Shown in pieces: positions 22,012-34,249 of a DNA stretch of 64,000 nucleotides (position 1 is its first letter; every line of letters begins with the position of its first letter). A program made the translations under genes and the position numbers. The DNA is from Astropecten irregularis (taxonomy: Eukaryota > Echinodermata > Asteroidea > Paxillosida > Astropectinidae), in contig OZ020258.1 of the NCBI GenBank assembly GCA_963971285.1, positions 4,216,001-4,280,000 on the forward strand. Reading direction: 5' to 3'. Under the pieces are notes generated by a model that worked only from the letters and a program-made list of their open reading frames with translations, was not told where the DNA came from and ran no database searches.

Positions 22012-24203
22012 CTGCAGAAACGAAAGCAAATCAAGAAGAAATCTCATTATATGACTGTTTCCAAAAGCTACCACATCACACTCCGTGTGTATTGCAAGAT
22101 TAGCACAAACCATACATCTTCAAATGTTACAAGTTGTGACCTGTGTACGTGTAGTATCAGTGCTGCACGTCCTATGGATCGAGTTTGTAAAGCTCCACAT
22201 TTAAAAACAATACAATCACAATTCAAAACTTTAAAAGGCATCGAATCTCGATTTCAAGAATCGTCCTATGAAATCACTCCGTTAATGATAAATATTTCTG
22301 CCTGATGAGAGATTGATAATGTGAAGAAACCATTTCTTAAAGTATTTCTTTTACGCTGATGCACTAGCAAAATACAAAAATTATTTTTATGTAGATAGAA
22401 AGGAATACATGTGAAGCGATTTGTTATACAAATTAATTTTTCTTCATGAAATGACCTTTTGACTTCATATGAAGAGAATACTTTAAGTGGTTATCTTGAG
22501 ATTAATCCTTTGATTGGTGAGTCGCCGGGTCTAAAGCATGCAAGAATTATGTAAATAAACGTGTCTGCTGCCACCAAGAGGTCTAATTATTCCAGCAGCA
22601 GACTGAAGGCACTGTGTGACGAGTACAGGTATACAGGACTATCGGAATGATACTCCGTGAAAGGTGAAAATAATTCAATAAAGTGATGCACAGACATCAA
22701 TTTCAAGATGTCTGCCATACAGTGACTCATGAATGTCGCTATACATATACATACTTCAAACATTGCCTAGAAGATGTATTAGGTTTCTCAGACGGTAAAG
22801 ATCCCTATGTATACGTACAGCACAGCCAAACCACTTAACTCGAGTACATGTCTAACAATGGAAATTAATTTCCACCGATGAGCTAACGCTACAATAGACT
22901 TTTAACTCACTAGCTATAGGACGTGGCAAACATGATGCAATGGTGAAATTGCATCTTAAGACATTGCATCCACTTAATGTATTTGATGCCCGCAACGGAA
23001 CCCAACCTGACGCACTTGAGGCCTATGGACACTGCAAAATAATAGCTTTATAAGTGCGTGGCCATTGTTCAATTCAAACCTAATATTGGTACACTATACT
23101 CTTAGACGATTACGACCATCAAATCTCTCAAATGTTATTTTTTGGAATGCTCTTCAGACGGATACGATCTAATTACACCGTGTAAGCCACAAGCAGCGCG
23201 CTGGCGATGAGAGCTGAGAGCTGAGAGTTTCGTAGAGGGTAACATGATGATTTCAGAGATGTATCGGCGAGGTTTTGTTCTTCTTGGTGAACGAGGCTGG
23301 TTGGCAATTGCCTGGTGTACAGACTACCCACAGCATTGGCATATAACATACACGGCCGGGTACCAGGCGAAAGCCGAGCGCGGGATAATTGACGCAAAGT
23401 AAAGCACGTTTCCGGTCTTGTCGAGAAATCTAATATAGTGTTACCCACTTGTTCCTATGTGTCAGGTGTTCCCATCGATCCGTTTGTTTTGTATAATCCT
23501 CCAGCCTACGGGGCCCCGTGTGTATATTTTGTAGGTTATCAACTTGATCAGTTTCTTCCTAGCTGTGGCTGTATAATATACTGTCACATCGCCAAAGCTG
23601 AATACCGGTTATAGAGATGGAGATACAAAAAAAACTCCGAGTATATAAGGAGAAAGAAGAACACGAATAAGGATATGAAATAGGAACTAGCGCTGGGAAT
23701 AGGAGACTATGTTACAGTCCCAAGTTCGTTGACATTTGGAGCATATTACATTTGGAGAGCTAGGCAAAGCTCAGAGGCGTAGGCAGGGGGAAAGGCAACT
23801 CGGTATACGGAAAATTGGCGAATTTGGAATTTGCTCTGACAACACAAAAACCCCGAATATACGAATCGGGTAAATGCAAAACTAGTACGACCATCGCCAA
23901 GCGGGTATGTAGAACAAAAAAGGTCAGCTCGCGGCAGAGACCATCAGGGAATATAACGACAGTCAGAAACATAACGAGATGGTTTAGGTATCTAGGCAGA
24001 CAGTGTAGGGGAAAAAACAAACATGTATGTTCAATTCGGCCATGTATACGGAGCGGACTTCAAATTTTCTATTTTAAGCTTCAGCTGCCGTTGAATATCT
24101 ACTCATATTGGAGGGATCGTTGGAGATCCCGAGGCAGGATAATCCTAATGTAAAAAAGCCTGTTAAGATTGCTCCATCCCCGGTGAATCTTGCTTAGCTT
24201 TAC

Positions 24204-24246
24204 CTGGAATCGAAAACGTCCAGAGATCGGGGGATTCTACGGGGGC
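24204..24246 (-). CDS. Candidate short linker exon upstream of the MAM domain
   Basis: 43 bp between acceptor tttccctgatgtag and donor gtaaag. Encodes APVESPDLWTFSIP, phase 0 start, one base over. That base completes a Val when joined to MAM exon 1, giving FSIPVVVSCDFQ. Support is only splice signals, phase and the plausible linker composition. Two other nearby donors fit the same phase, so this is one of several alternatives. Confidence 0.3.
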
Positions 24247-24530
24247 CTACATCAGGGAAACTCGCTAACCTTTTGGAAATTCTAGGTCTCAAAGAGAATA
24301 ATCCAATTAATTAATTTTCCACCTAAACTGCTACTCCTATAGTTAGACTGTTTACGGGTACGAAGAACACCTAATTCACATACACTCGTGAAGTGTCATG
24401 CGAATAATGGTTGGGCGCCCTCTATAGTCGATTATAGTATAACTTTCAAGGACAATGACCTTATGCAGCATATAATACCTGATGATAATGTTTGGTAAGC
24501 CTTTTCTTAAAGTCAAAATTATACATTATG

Positions 24531-24885
24531 CTTTAAGGTATAAACATGATTGGTAAAGGCAACAGAACATCACTCACACTTTGTCTGATCCAGCATGAAG
24601 GCCTATACATGAAATAATAATAAACCTGTGAAAATTTGAGCTTAATCGGACATCTGATTCACGAGAAAATAAAACATAAAGAATGGTTTTGATTTTCACC
24701 CGAGATCTTTTAGGTCGTTGGTTGACTAATGTCTGGATGATAATTATACTCCATTTTGGGCGGAAATATTTTAACGGTATGTTTCTACCAGATCTCCATA
24801 CTCTGGAAGTTATCCGTAAATCTGTAAACATTTCTGTTTGGGTAATGGGTATGTTACCAATCCTGCAGTACTGTACCTGTAAAGG
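24531..24885. repeat. TTTAAAGGTA-type element
   Basis: Begins ctttaaggtataaacatgat and ends tacctgtaaagg. It shares long internal stretches with the copy at 15756-16125, including cactcacactttgtctgatc and a conserved ttttaacggtatgtttc segment. Confidence 0.75.
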
Positions 24886-27800
24886 CAGTTGTGTATATAA
24901 AATGCTTAATTTTATAAACAGGCTTTAAATTAGTATGCAAGACCTCCGTAAGAAGCACTAACGAAACATAAATCTTATTTACGAAATTGAACAATTTGAA
25001 TAATCAAATTTTCCTAGACGATTAATGATTGTAATTTAATCTCGTTAAATTTGTTTGTGATGATTAAGAGCCGGTTAATTAAACATGCAAATATTTACCT
25101 TCCTTTTAATTTTGCTAAGATGATTTCAACCGCAAAGGTATGCCCGAGTCCAAGTCTTCGTCATGATGAGTAATACAATAATTATTTTAATTTTCTTTCA
25201 CGCACCACCTACTCACCCCCATATAAACCCAATAAATAATAAATAATAGTTTCCGCTTGGAAATCAAAGGCATATCAATTCACATCAATTAAGAGCTTTG
25301 AGCCCGGAGGCTCGGCCCAAACCACACAACTCAGATGCATTTGATGTCCGTAAGGTCCTTGATGGGTTCGCCTGGGGGCATTATCCCTGACTGTCCCCCC
25401 TATCCAGCCCTAGGCTAGGCCTCAAACACGGGCCTCTCTCTCTGACAGGGCCGAACAGGTCTCCCGAGCTGCGACAACCAACGCAGCACGCGCGCTGGAA
25501 TTTCCGCCATTCCTTCACATTCGATAATTTTCCCTTTGCTTTTTATATACCTCTATCTCTTTTCCCCCCTCCTTTTCCCGCGCAAAACAGGAAATGCAGC
25601 AGCGGGGAAGAGCTCGCCACGAGGGAGGGAACAAGGCCAGGTGGGTAAAGGGATAGCATAGGGGGAAGGACAAGGCAGCAGCCATCCATTCCTGGTAAAA
25701 GAGCTCGAGTATAAGGTGTTCTTGAGTTGTCATGTGGATGGCTAACGGGGATTTTCAAGTCATCTTTTTGCTCGTCGACTGCTGTTTCGTGTGCGGTTGT
25801 CGCATTTTTCAACACCGAATAAACACCTACAAGCAACTAGCTAGACCCGTCCCTCTGATGTTGGGGCTGGAATTATAGTCGACCTCCCCCGTTAGTCAAG
25901 TTTCTAAATGCAGCTAAAATATAAAAATCCGCCCATGTAGTAATCTGATAGGACTATATGAAGCAAGCGAAGAAACATAACACCATTCGTCTTCGCTGGA
26001 CTTCCGGTTCCTGAAACGTCTCACTTACACACATCATCAACACAGGCAGCTGATATAGAATGAACAAAGTAAATTGTATTTAGTAAAAACAATTCTGCTG
26101 CCTCATGATGACATAGAGCGTATTTTGCGTGGGATGTCGGATGATAGCTTGCATGCAACAGCCGCAGACAAATCGATCGATTAGCAAAGCCATTCGATAA
26201 TTTCAGAATAACCCAAACAGTCTGGGGCCTCAATCCCGGATTCAGAATGTTATTTCCTATTTCTCCTTCAAAAATATACACCACCTGGTTTCTAGCAAAC
26301 TCATCGTATGCTTAAGGAAGACTGATCTGTCCTGTGTTAAATCAAAGCAGGACCGCAACCAGTAGTTCTGCATCCCACACGAGTTTAGCATCTCATCCAG
26401 TCGGGCATTAAAATAGTAAGTGACAGAAAACTGTATTTACAGCGACGCTCCGCTGGGGCCGAGGGGACCAAGCAAATTATGTTTCTGATTACTGGATAAT
26501 AACATAATACGCACTCTGGTGGACTTATGATCCTCAGTGGGCCTTGGTTTCTATTAGCCATGTGGTATACTGTTTCGGTCTGGTCTGCGTTGACGGCTTA
26601 CTTGGCTTGCGCTCCGTCGCTCCCAATGCGCAAGAGTTATCCATCTTCATTCAAAGGTCATAATCAGACATGGGAGCTTGAAAGAAGAGGAATCGTGTTG
26701 TCCATAGTCGAATCTCGTCAACTGTAATTGAGATGCTAAATCTTTCATCTGTACGGCTTAAGCACAGGAGAAGGAGGGAGGGGTATAGAGGACGTCATAA
26801 TCAAATCTATTCCTAGAGTGTTTAAAGGAGTAGTATTCTCTTGAAGGGTATAATACGAATTGACTGCAATCATTTGTTTATATCAGTCGTGGATTTAAAC
26901 AAAAAAAGATGCGATCCAGCTCTTGAGGTTTCATTGAGGTATAGGACTGACCTATATTATATTCTGGCAAATATTTACTATTCATATTGGATTTCATGCA
27001 GTGAAGCCCATGTGGTTTAGGTCATCATCGGCTGAAGAAGTAGGCATATGTGACGAATACAGATCAGAGCTTATGGACAAGATATAGCTACCAGCCGTAA
27101 GGTCTCAATAACATCCCTTCTGTATGATTACGTGGAATGACAATTTGCACACGGTATTTCGTCGCTTGCCCAAAAATGGTGGCAGAATCTTCCAAGGCCA
27201 TGGTGATGTGCTCGTTGCTATAATGGAGCCAAACTATTTAAGTATTTACAGGGCTGAGTACACTACTGTCATGAAAACAACTACAATTTATTCAGTGATC
27301 CCTGCATTTCGAAGATTCGAAGAAAAATGCACGTCAATAGACATTTAAAAGACCAGATCGTCGAGATGCAAAATTGAAAATGCAATCCTCAAAAGATATT
27401 AATACTAAAAGTGTTTTTGCAGTCCTGACTGCACTGACAGAATCTTGTGCATCATCAGCTGGGTGAAATAATGATGCATCTCACTGCATGACGCGTCAAT
27501 TGATTACAAGTAGATGGGCCCCATGACGTTCATCCACGATATGGCTTTGCTGAAAGACGGGGGGGGGGTGCTGTATATTTTATATGCTTATACATAAACG
27601 CTGGTTATCATCAAGTCAGGCCTCCAGGTACAAGAAATGAGATTCACTCTGGATACAGACCAACAACTACAGCAATCAAATGCTCTACTTTTCACGCAGT
27701 CACCAGGGATTCAGTTTAAAAATAGAACTAGCTTGATCGGACCAATACTCGGTGCTGATTCTTATCAGTTTAGATTTGTAGGCCTATATTGTTTGATAAG

Positions 27801-28171
27801 ACAGTGGCAAAATTATGATTTTTTTTTTTACATGATTTTCATGGGAGCAATAATGCAATTAAATTCTGGTTCTGTAATTTTCTTTGTGGTTCAGGAGTGT
27901 CTCAAAACCTATAGTTTCCATTCCTTTTGGAACGTTCCCACCTGGAACGCAGCGTGTTCGCTTGAAGAACCGGTCAGGGTTCCAGCAAGGAACCCAAGCT
28001 GCTCCTCTGTGCTCTGTTATGGTGCTCCCATGGGAACAGATATGGGATAGCATCAATATCATTTCTCATGATAAAAGATGGATCCTGAAGAAAATTAGAC
28101 GAAATCACGTGAAAAGGTAATTAGTGGTTAGACCACTATTTAGGTAATTAGACCACCGTGTCCTTATTTTA

Positions 28172-30894
28172 GCACACTCAGAAAACGAATGTAAAAAATA
28201 AAATATGTAAAGAATATTGTGTAAAAAAATACTTAATTTATGTAAAATCCCATGAAAAACCTATACACATTTGTTTTGTAAAAATAATTTTTCATATTTT
28301 GGGAGTAAACATACAAGTTTACAATGATTGTGTAAAGTTTACATAAGTTAAGTAAGTACTTTACGTGTATCAAGTGGTAAGAAATTAGAGTTCATAACGC
28401 CGTGGTAAGTTTTACAATACATACATGACAGACATTCAATTTACACAACAAACAAGTACTTTCGGGAGTTCGAATATGCGTGGCTTCACTTGACGTACAT
28501 AACAGCATGGAAATGGACAACAAACTGAAGGCTTGGAGGTTTGGTCATCTTGTGGAGGTAATTAACCTTAGTTAATGTTTTCATGTTAATTTGTGTAATA
28601 TTAAGGTACGGATGGCTGACTTGTGAATGGTTTACCTACATTTAATATGGATTTATAACCTGTGAAAATACATTACGCCATGGAAGTTCTACGTCCGTTA
28701 CAAAATGTGACATTCATATGCGTTGATTTCTGTGTAGTAATTTGAGGACAAACTAAATGGACAGAAGTCTCTGAAAAGCTTCTATTAAAGCTTCGTCTTT
28801 AAATTTATTCCATCCTTGCAAACCCATCTTCTGAAGGATAAGGACGTCGATGTGGGGGAACTATCATCAGGTAGAATCTAGTTGGGCCCATTTTCCGGAC
28901 AGTTGATAATGGTGGTGGTGCAAACCAGTATTGTTCACAGAAGATAATAATGGGTTTTTTTTTTTACATTTTCTTCAGGTGAAAGCAACTTGGAATTGTC
29001 TGCTCTCCAACTTCCTCTGTTCACTGGCCGACGAAAGGCGAAATGTGTACGACAACATATAATCCTTCACTGAGACTTCATCAGTTTTTTTATCGATGTT
29101 CACTCGGTAAGTACCAATTTTTACTTAGATGTTGCAGAGTCTATTTTTACATGAATTCAAATATCAAAATTACAATGTAACAACAGGATCCATGACTGAA
29201 AACCGCTAAATATGAAGACCTACAATAAACTTCGGGAATGCTCATAGGATCTGGATGTAATTAAGCTCATTATGAATCATAGAAAACTACATTATGCGGC
29301 AAAGGATTCACGTGTCCCAGGTTTGAATGAAAATTGACCCTGAAGTGTTTTTTTTTGTCTTCAAATAATTATTCCATAGTGCCTCTGATAAATACAGTCG
29401 TACGTGGTCTAATAAATGTTATTTGCTTTCAATTTGTGTTTCCATTTCTTCAGGAGAACAATCACCAAGAAGATGGAACAACAAAATCACAGCCGTTCTG
29501 ATTCTTGTCCTGTGGTGACACCAATAGCTCTTCAACAAGTGCTCCTAGTTAAAGAACGCCAAGCACCTCCACAGATGTATCTTTATCGGAAGAATAGGAC
29601 ATTTGTTTTAAGACATACTTCGTCTGAGACTTGCAGTACCACTAACAAGACAAAATTGTCAGGTATATGTGACTTCATGGAGTCTGTCATCTTTGAGCTC
29701 AAAGACAATGTAAAGGGATATGCCATCAGAAATTTCCTGATATTTTGCTGCAGTATTATGTAAGCACATATTCATTTTGAGGATAGTGAGTGTTTTATTT
29801 GAAATTTCACATTTCTTGGTAATCATCATGCATTGTTCATGTCTCATTTCCCTTAATCAAGAGAAGGTCTATGGCTTTAAAATGAAATATTTACATGTAA
29901 ATGGCCAGATTTCTTTTTAAATTTTTATCTGGGTTTTGTTTACCAGTAGCAGACAGGCAAAGGTTCAATATGTTCTCCTTCACTTTCCAATAGGCCTAGA
30001 TGTTTAGTGTCTTATATTGATGTTTACAACATGTACATTTGTTGTTAATAATTATTCCATTGCAGGTTCAGTAAAATGTTTTAAACTTGAAAATAAAAGA
30101 TTTTTTTTAAAGAAATCAGTCGATTCTTAAATGTGATTTCCAAATGACACAGAGGTGAAACAATATACCTGAACCCTGCAGTGGATGAGTAGGACAGTGA
30201 AGATGAAGGGACAGTTCAGTTTCAATGTCTACTATTATGCTGACAATTGTTTCATTTGGCAAGTATCATTTATAGAAAGTTCTATGCAAGCGTCCATCTT
30301 ATTGATTTATTTCACTACCTCTCAGTGTTAAGGTTTCTTTTCTACTTCATATAAGAGAGGAATTTGGGAGGCCTTGTATTTTGCACAAATACACCTTGCT
30401 TGATCCCATTAATGATGTTGATTTTTAAACTTTGTCAGAAATAGAAATAAAGCAAACAGCATTCAAGTTTGAAATTTGACATTTCTATGTGTGTATTAAT
30501 TTATGTTTAACGGTTTGTGATTTTCAGAAAAGGATTTACCGAGAAACTCGGTAAGAGAAACAAATTTACATATCTAACATGTAAAAACAATGCCGAAAAT
30601 ACATAGATAAATGGTAAAATGTTTACTTAATTAACAAGTAAATTGATTTATCTTACACAGAATAGTGGTAAAAAATTTACCTAATATCAGTGTAAAATTT
30701 TACATAACAGGGTTTTACCTAGAAATTCGGTAAAATCTGTTACACAATTTCAAAGTAAAAATTTACCTAACTATTGTGTAACATTTTACCAAACACTCGT
30801 TATGTAAGTTTTACCTAGTAATGTCGCATGTGCGCCCGTTACATGTAAAACAGGGTAGATTTTACTTATCGTGTGTAAATTTTTCTCTGTGTGC
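28172..30894. mobile_element. DNA-transposon-like element with TTTAC subterminal arrays
   Basis: The left end gcacactcagaaaa and the reverse complement of the right end, gcacacagagaaaa, agree at 12 of 14 positions. The outer 250-350 bp at both ends are packed with short GTAAA / TTTAC motifs in both orientations; the right array (30,560-30,880) has more than a dozen. Such subterminal repeat arrays are typical binding regions for transposases of cut-and-paste elements. No target-site duplication is visible at the boundaries chosen, and no transposase motif was recognised, so the superfamily is unassigned. The interior contains exon-like segments on the plus strand. Confidence 0.65.
28507..29046 (+). 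CDS. Candidate spliced small open frame inside the mobile element
   Basis: Possible exons 28507-28557, 28837-28870 and 28979-29046. The first opens with ATG in a good context (A at -3, G at +4) and encodes MEMDNKLKAWRFGHLVE in front of gtaatt. The second encodes DKDVDVGELSS and ends at gtagaa. The third follows a very strong acceptor (tttttacattttcttcag) and continues ESNLELSALQLPLFTGRR. Phases agree throughout. A fourth segment after another strong acceptor at 29,454 could add a short tail with a stop. The peptide is acidic then basic and matches no family I know. It may be a remnant or an untranslated transcript. Confidence 0.2.
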
Positions 30895-33069
30895 AGGGAA
30901 TCTGTACAGCACTGTACTGACAGTGGTATGTTGCCTGTCAAACAATATCAATGAAAGAATCAGGTAGAAATCAGATTTATTCTGAAAAGACATCTTTGCT
31001 GCTGAGAGGAATTAGAGAAAATATATCCCCCGTTTAAATGTTGTATTGTTAGTCCAGCAAGGTAGACCCATGGGTGGTTTCACCGCCTGTCTGCGTCTGT
31101 GTGCATACATGTCCATTACTCCAGTGATATTTTAGTTCGTTTATTTATTTGTGCGTACGTTTGGAGGTTTTCAGGCCGCTCCTTATTTCAAGCGTGCCCC
31201 CAGAGGCGCTAAAATCCGACGAAATGTCACGCATGAAGACGTAGTAAAGGACAGAGTTTTTTCAAATCTAGGGCTTGTGCAGTGCCAATGTTCCAATCAG
31301 CGGTGTTCTGTTTCAACTGCAGTCTCCGTCGGTCGGGATCGGAGGGCCTTTTCATTCACCTCTTGTCGCCTTAGGGTGGGACGAGGCAACCTTCATCTTC
31401 CCTTGATAATTCAGATTTCAACCGGATACGCGACACCCAGAAATACTGCGGTGGTGGTGATCGGTAGGTATATCTTTCCTGGCGCGCTCGTGAGTGACCA
31501 CGCGTCGTATACCCGGTGACGGTCTCTGGCGCGCTCTCAACGGGCCACGCAACACCCACCCAGACCCCCAAGGTGCGAGGAATCGGCCCCAAGCGTGCGC
31601 AGACAGACGGCTGTCCAAACCAGCCTGAATTGAACTGGTCGCGGTTCGTGTAACGGATCCCCGTTAATGGTCCCGGGCAATATTACTATTGGTTCTTGCT
31701 CGCCGCGGATTAAAGCTTAGCGGACCGATAATTTGTGTTTCAACTTCCCTCTTGTTGTCGTTCGGAGCGCGGTAGAGCCTTGCTTTTGTTCAACAATCGC
31801 ATTTCCCCAAGGGCAAAATAAGGCAACACGCCGTATTCGTTTGACTCACGAAATGGTTTCATGAACTTAATATACGACGGTCAGTAGGGGATAGGCCTAT
31901 ACCTTCACTCACAGTCCAGAGGTTGCAGCTTTTATACAAACTAATAGAAAACTTATCTTATTCTATATGCAACATGGGACCTCTAATGAGGGTCGAATTC
32001 AGATTTTGGTATTACGTATTCCAGATTCGTACAAGCATCTTATGTGTATCTTAATTACACGCCCAGCAAATATTAATAAAAAGTGAAAATGAAATGCAAT
32101 ATAGGATTACTGTATAGCGGTAGAAGCAGGGCGAGAAGGCTTGCAGGCAATCGGAGCCCAACAAATCACTTTGGCCCGAAGCTTCAGGTTCCAGTCACCT
32201 TCTGTCGACCGGATTAATTGAGCCACGGCTGGTTTGCCTTGTTGATGACAAGCTGTGGTCGGGCAAACTCCCGGAGATTCCTCGGTCGGCATCACCACCT
32301 CCGAGTCCACCGGGGGAATCGGGGAGAACCATCCCCACAAACCACCCTGTCAAGACTCCGATTCCAACCCACCATTACCCTTGATCCCTTCAATTAACTG
32401 AGGCCGGCTGAGCCTACCCTAAACAACATCAGAGTATCTTGCAGGAAGAAGAAAACGCTCGGGAGATAATTGGCCAAGGATAGAGGCAAATGAGCCTGGC
32501 ATATAAAGTGATATTCTATTTCACGCAACGGCTTCCAAGTCTGATTGCCTCTTGATCCAGTTGACTATACAGTTCAACCCTAATGGATTACCCCATAGGT
32601 TGCGCCCATATACTCTCTCTCTCTTTATATTCGTACTCCTCTACCACCACGTGTCAACTGCTACTGATGAACTGCTGACATGGACACTTCAAAAATCGCG
32701 ACAAAGTTTTGCAATCAGGAGGATTTCATTCAAAAGCCATTCTTGCACCTGGATATTTTCGTCATAGCTTGTGGTCGAAGTGCCTTCAATCAACCACAAT
32801 GGGGTAGAGACGTCCATGGATGCTTAAGGCGAGTAATCGGGATAGATCCCAGAGTATCGGAGGATCATGGCCACAATAGAAATTAGAATACAAAACCCTC
32901 CATGCCATGCAGGCGTAAACAAACAGACGGTGTTAAAATGAAGAAGGTAGTAAACATCGAATCAAGAAAGGCATCTTAAGGTCAGACTTAGACTAAGATG
33001 CTAATTAAAGGGACAAGTCTACCATGATATCTTTCCACTAACAAAACACTTTCAGCCTGATGTTGTGCT

Positions 33070-33260
33070 GCAGTTTGGCCATCATGATACAATGGGCATC
33101 GTGACTTGGCGCTTCCAACTCAACACCTCTGTGAATTACACGTAAAGGTCGTTGGTTCGAGCCCAGTCAAGAGACCGTGGTGTTGCTTATATCCTCTAGC
33201 GAGATACTGTGTCATTAGGCCCCATACTTGCTTCCTTCCTCCGTGGAATAACCTGGGTGC
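33070..33260 (+). repeat. Possible tRNA-derived SINE fragment
   Basis: Contains a good polymerase III B-box (ggttcgagccc, 33154-33164) after a weak A-box-like region about 55 bases upstream. No cloverleaf can be folded with confidence and there is no terminal CCA, so a degenerate SINE fits better than a functional tRNA. Confidence 0.3.
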
Positions 33261-33536
33261 CTGTGGAGGTCGAGTTGCAAGGTTTTGTGTATTATTTTGT
33301 TGATGCATTTCTGTCAGTGGGTCTTAGGTTGTATACTAAACAAGGGAGCTAGTAGTAGTATCAAATGATCTTGGTAAGGCTTTCAGAGCTCGACTGAAGG
33401 TAATAAGTAGAATCAGAACATTAGTGCCAGGGTCTTGAATTCAACTTTAAGTCCAATTATTCTCCCAAGGTTAACAGGATCTTATTAATATGATCCTTTG
33501 CTGCATGCTGATACAAGGCTCTGCATGTTACCTTAC

Positions 33537-33620
33537 CAGTGCAAGCCATAATACATTATCAGTACACGGTATAACAGTTACTTGGAATTTCACGTGTATT
33601 CCATATGCATCGGCTATCCC
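33537..33620 (-). CDS. Candidate internal exon, phase 0-0
   Basis: 84 bp between acceptor gtctgtttgaatcacag and donor gtaagg, encoding GIADAYGIHVKFQVTVIPCT and then DNVLWLAL with no stops. Both ends are in phase 0, compatible with the CUB-like exon upstream (ends phase 0) and the 24.2-kb linker candidate downstream (starts phase 0). No domain is recognised. A second donor-like gtaagt only 23 bases beyond the acceptor is a warning that the signals here may be coincidental. Confidence 0.3.
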
Positions 33621-34211
33621 CTGTGATTCAAACAGACACTTACCCAGATCTCTTAACTACGGAATCCCCAGATATCAAACACCATAACGATCTGATGATA
33701 TCGCCCCGAGATACGGCAATGTTGGAGACCACAGTAATGGAAATGTATTATCATGGTATTAAGTGCCTGTACACCTTTCCGTAGACCTATCTTCTTCAAC
33801 ATTTACAGCACGTTGCCATAGCCTGGGTACATGAAGACATATATGTACTATGTGTGCATATTGAGAGAACTTGTTATATGGATTGAAGATATAAGTGCAT
33901 GTTGGTCCCTTATGTTTAAGACTGAAGTCCACACAGTGATGAGGGGTTTATTTTCGCCCACCAGGCAGTATTCCACTGAACGCATTTGTCGTTTCTTTTC
34001 ACCTGGAAATGCTTTTAAAAAGAAGCCATCCCATCGTGTTCCCCCGTCTCCTTTAACTCCATAAGATCTAGCAGATATACAGTTTTGATCCAGCGTATTT
34101 AACATTCAAACTCGCTGCAAAGATGTCAACAAGAAGCGAGCGATGTCAATGACACCAACAACACCTACAACTGAATCACCCAATAGACGCGAGGCTTAAC
34201 CTGGCGCCGTG

Positions 34212-34249
34212 ATGTCTGCTCCGTGTCAGCGGGGAGAATCCATCCTAAG
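34212..34249 (+). CDS. Candidate first coding exon of a plus-strand gene
   Basis: ATG with a purine at -3 opens MSAPCQRGESIL plus two bases, followed at once by a strong donor (ctaaggtgagc). It sits at the start of a GC- and CpG-rich kilobase (34.2-35.25 kb) as expected for a promoter-proximal first exon. No downstream partner could be assigned, so this stays tentative. The following sequence contains a run of 15 C (34322-34336). Confidence 0.2.

Larger units (their letters stand above)
22012..28171. other. 6-kb stretch without a confident gene
   Basis: Presumably an intron of the MAM gene. Three places offer a minus-strand donor in the phase required by MAM exon 1 (ending at 22918, 24204 and 26029); only the 24204 candidate is listed separately. 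A repeat copy lies at 24531-24885. A TTGCAG-type acceptor and several short frames are otherwise unremarkable. Confidence 0.5.
30895..34100. other. CpG-dense stretch and flanks, no confident gene
   Basis: Roughly 31,190-31,790 is markedly CpG-rich and contains a direct repeat of ctggcgcgctc. Open frames on both strands there reflect GC content rather than coding. This could be a promoter-associated island, but no TATA box, start codon with exon or initiator could be tied to it. A candidate exon lies at 33537-33620. Confidence 0.4.

Noticed and set aside
22918-23021. Minus-strand exon candidate with gtgagt donor in the right phase for MAM exon 1
   Set aside because: Peptide has four scattered cysteines and no domain; the locality contains short inverted repeats.
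26029-26049. 21-bp microexon candidate (ACVDDV) with gtaagt donor
   Set aside because: Phase fits, but a microexon cannot be supported from signals alone.
33154-33164. tRNA gene
   Set aside because: B-box only; no foldable cloverleaf.
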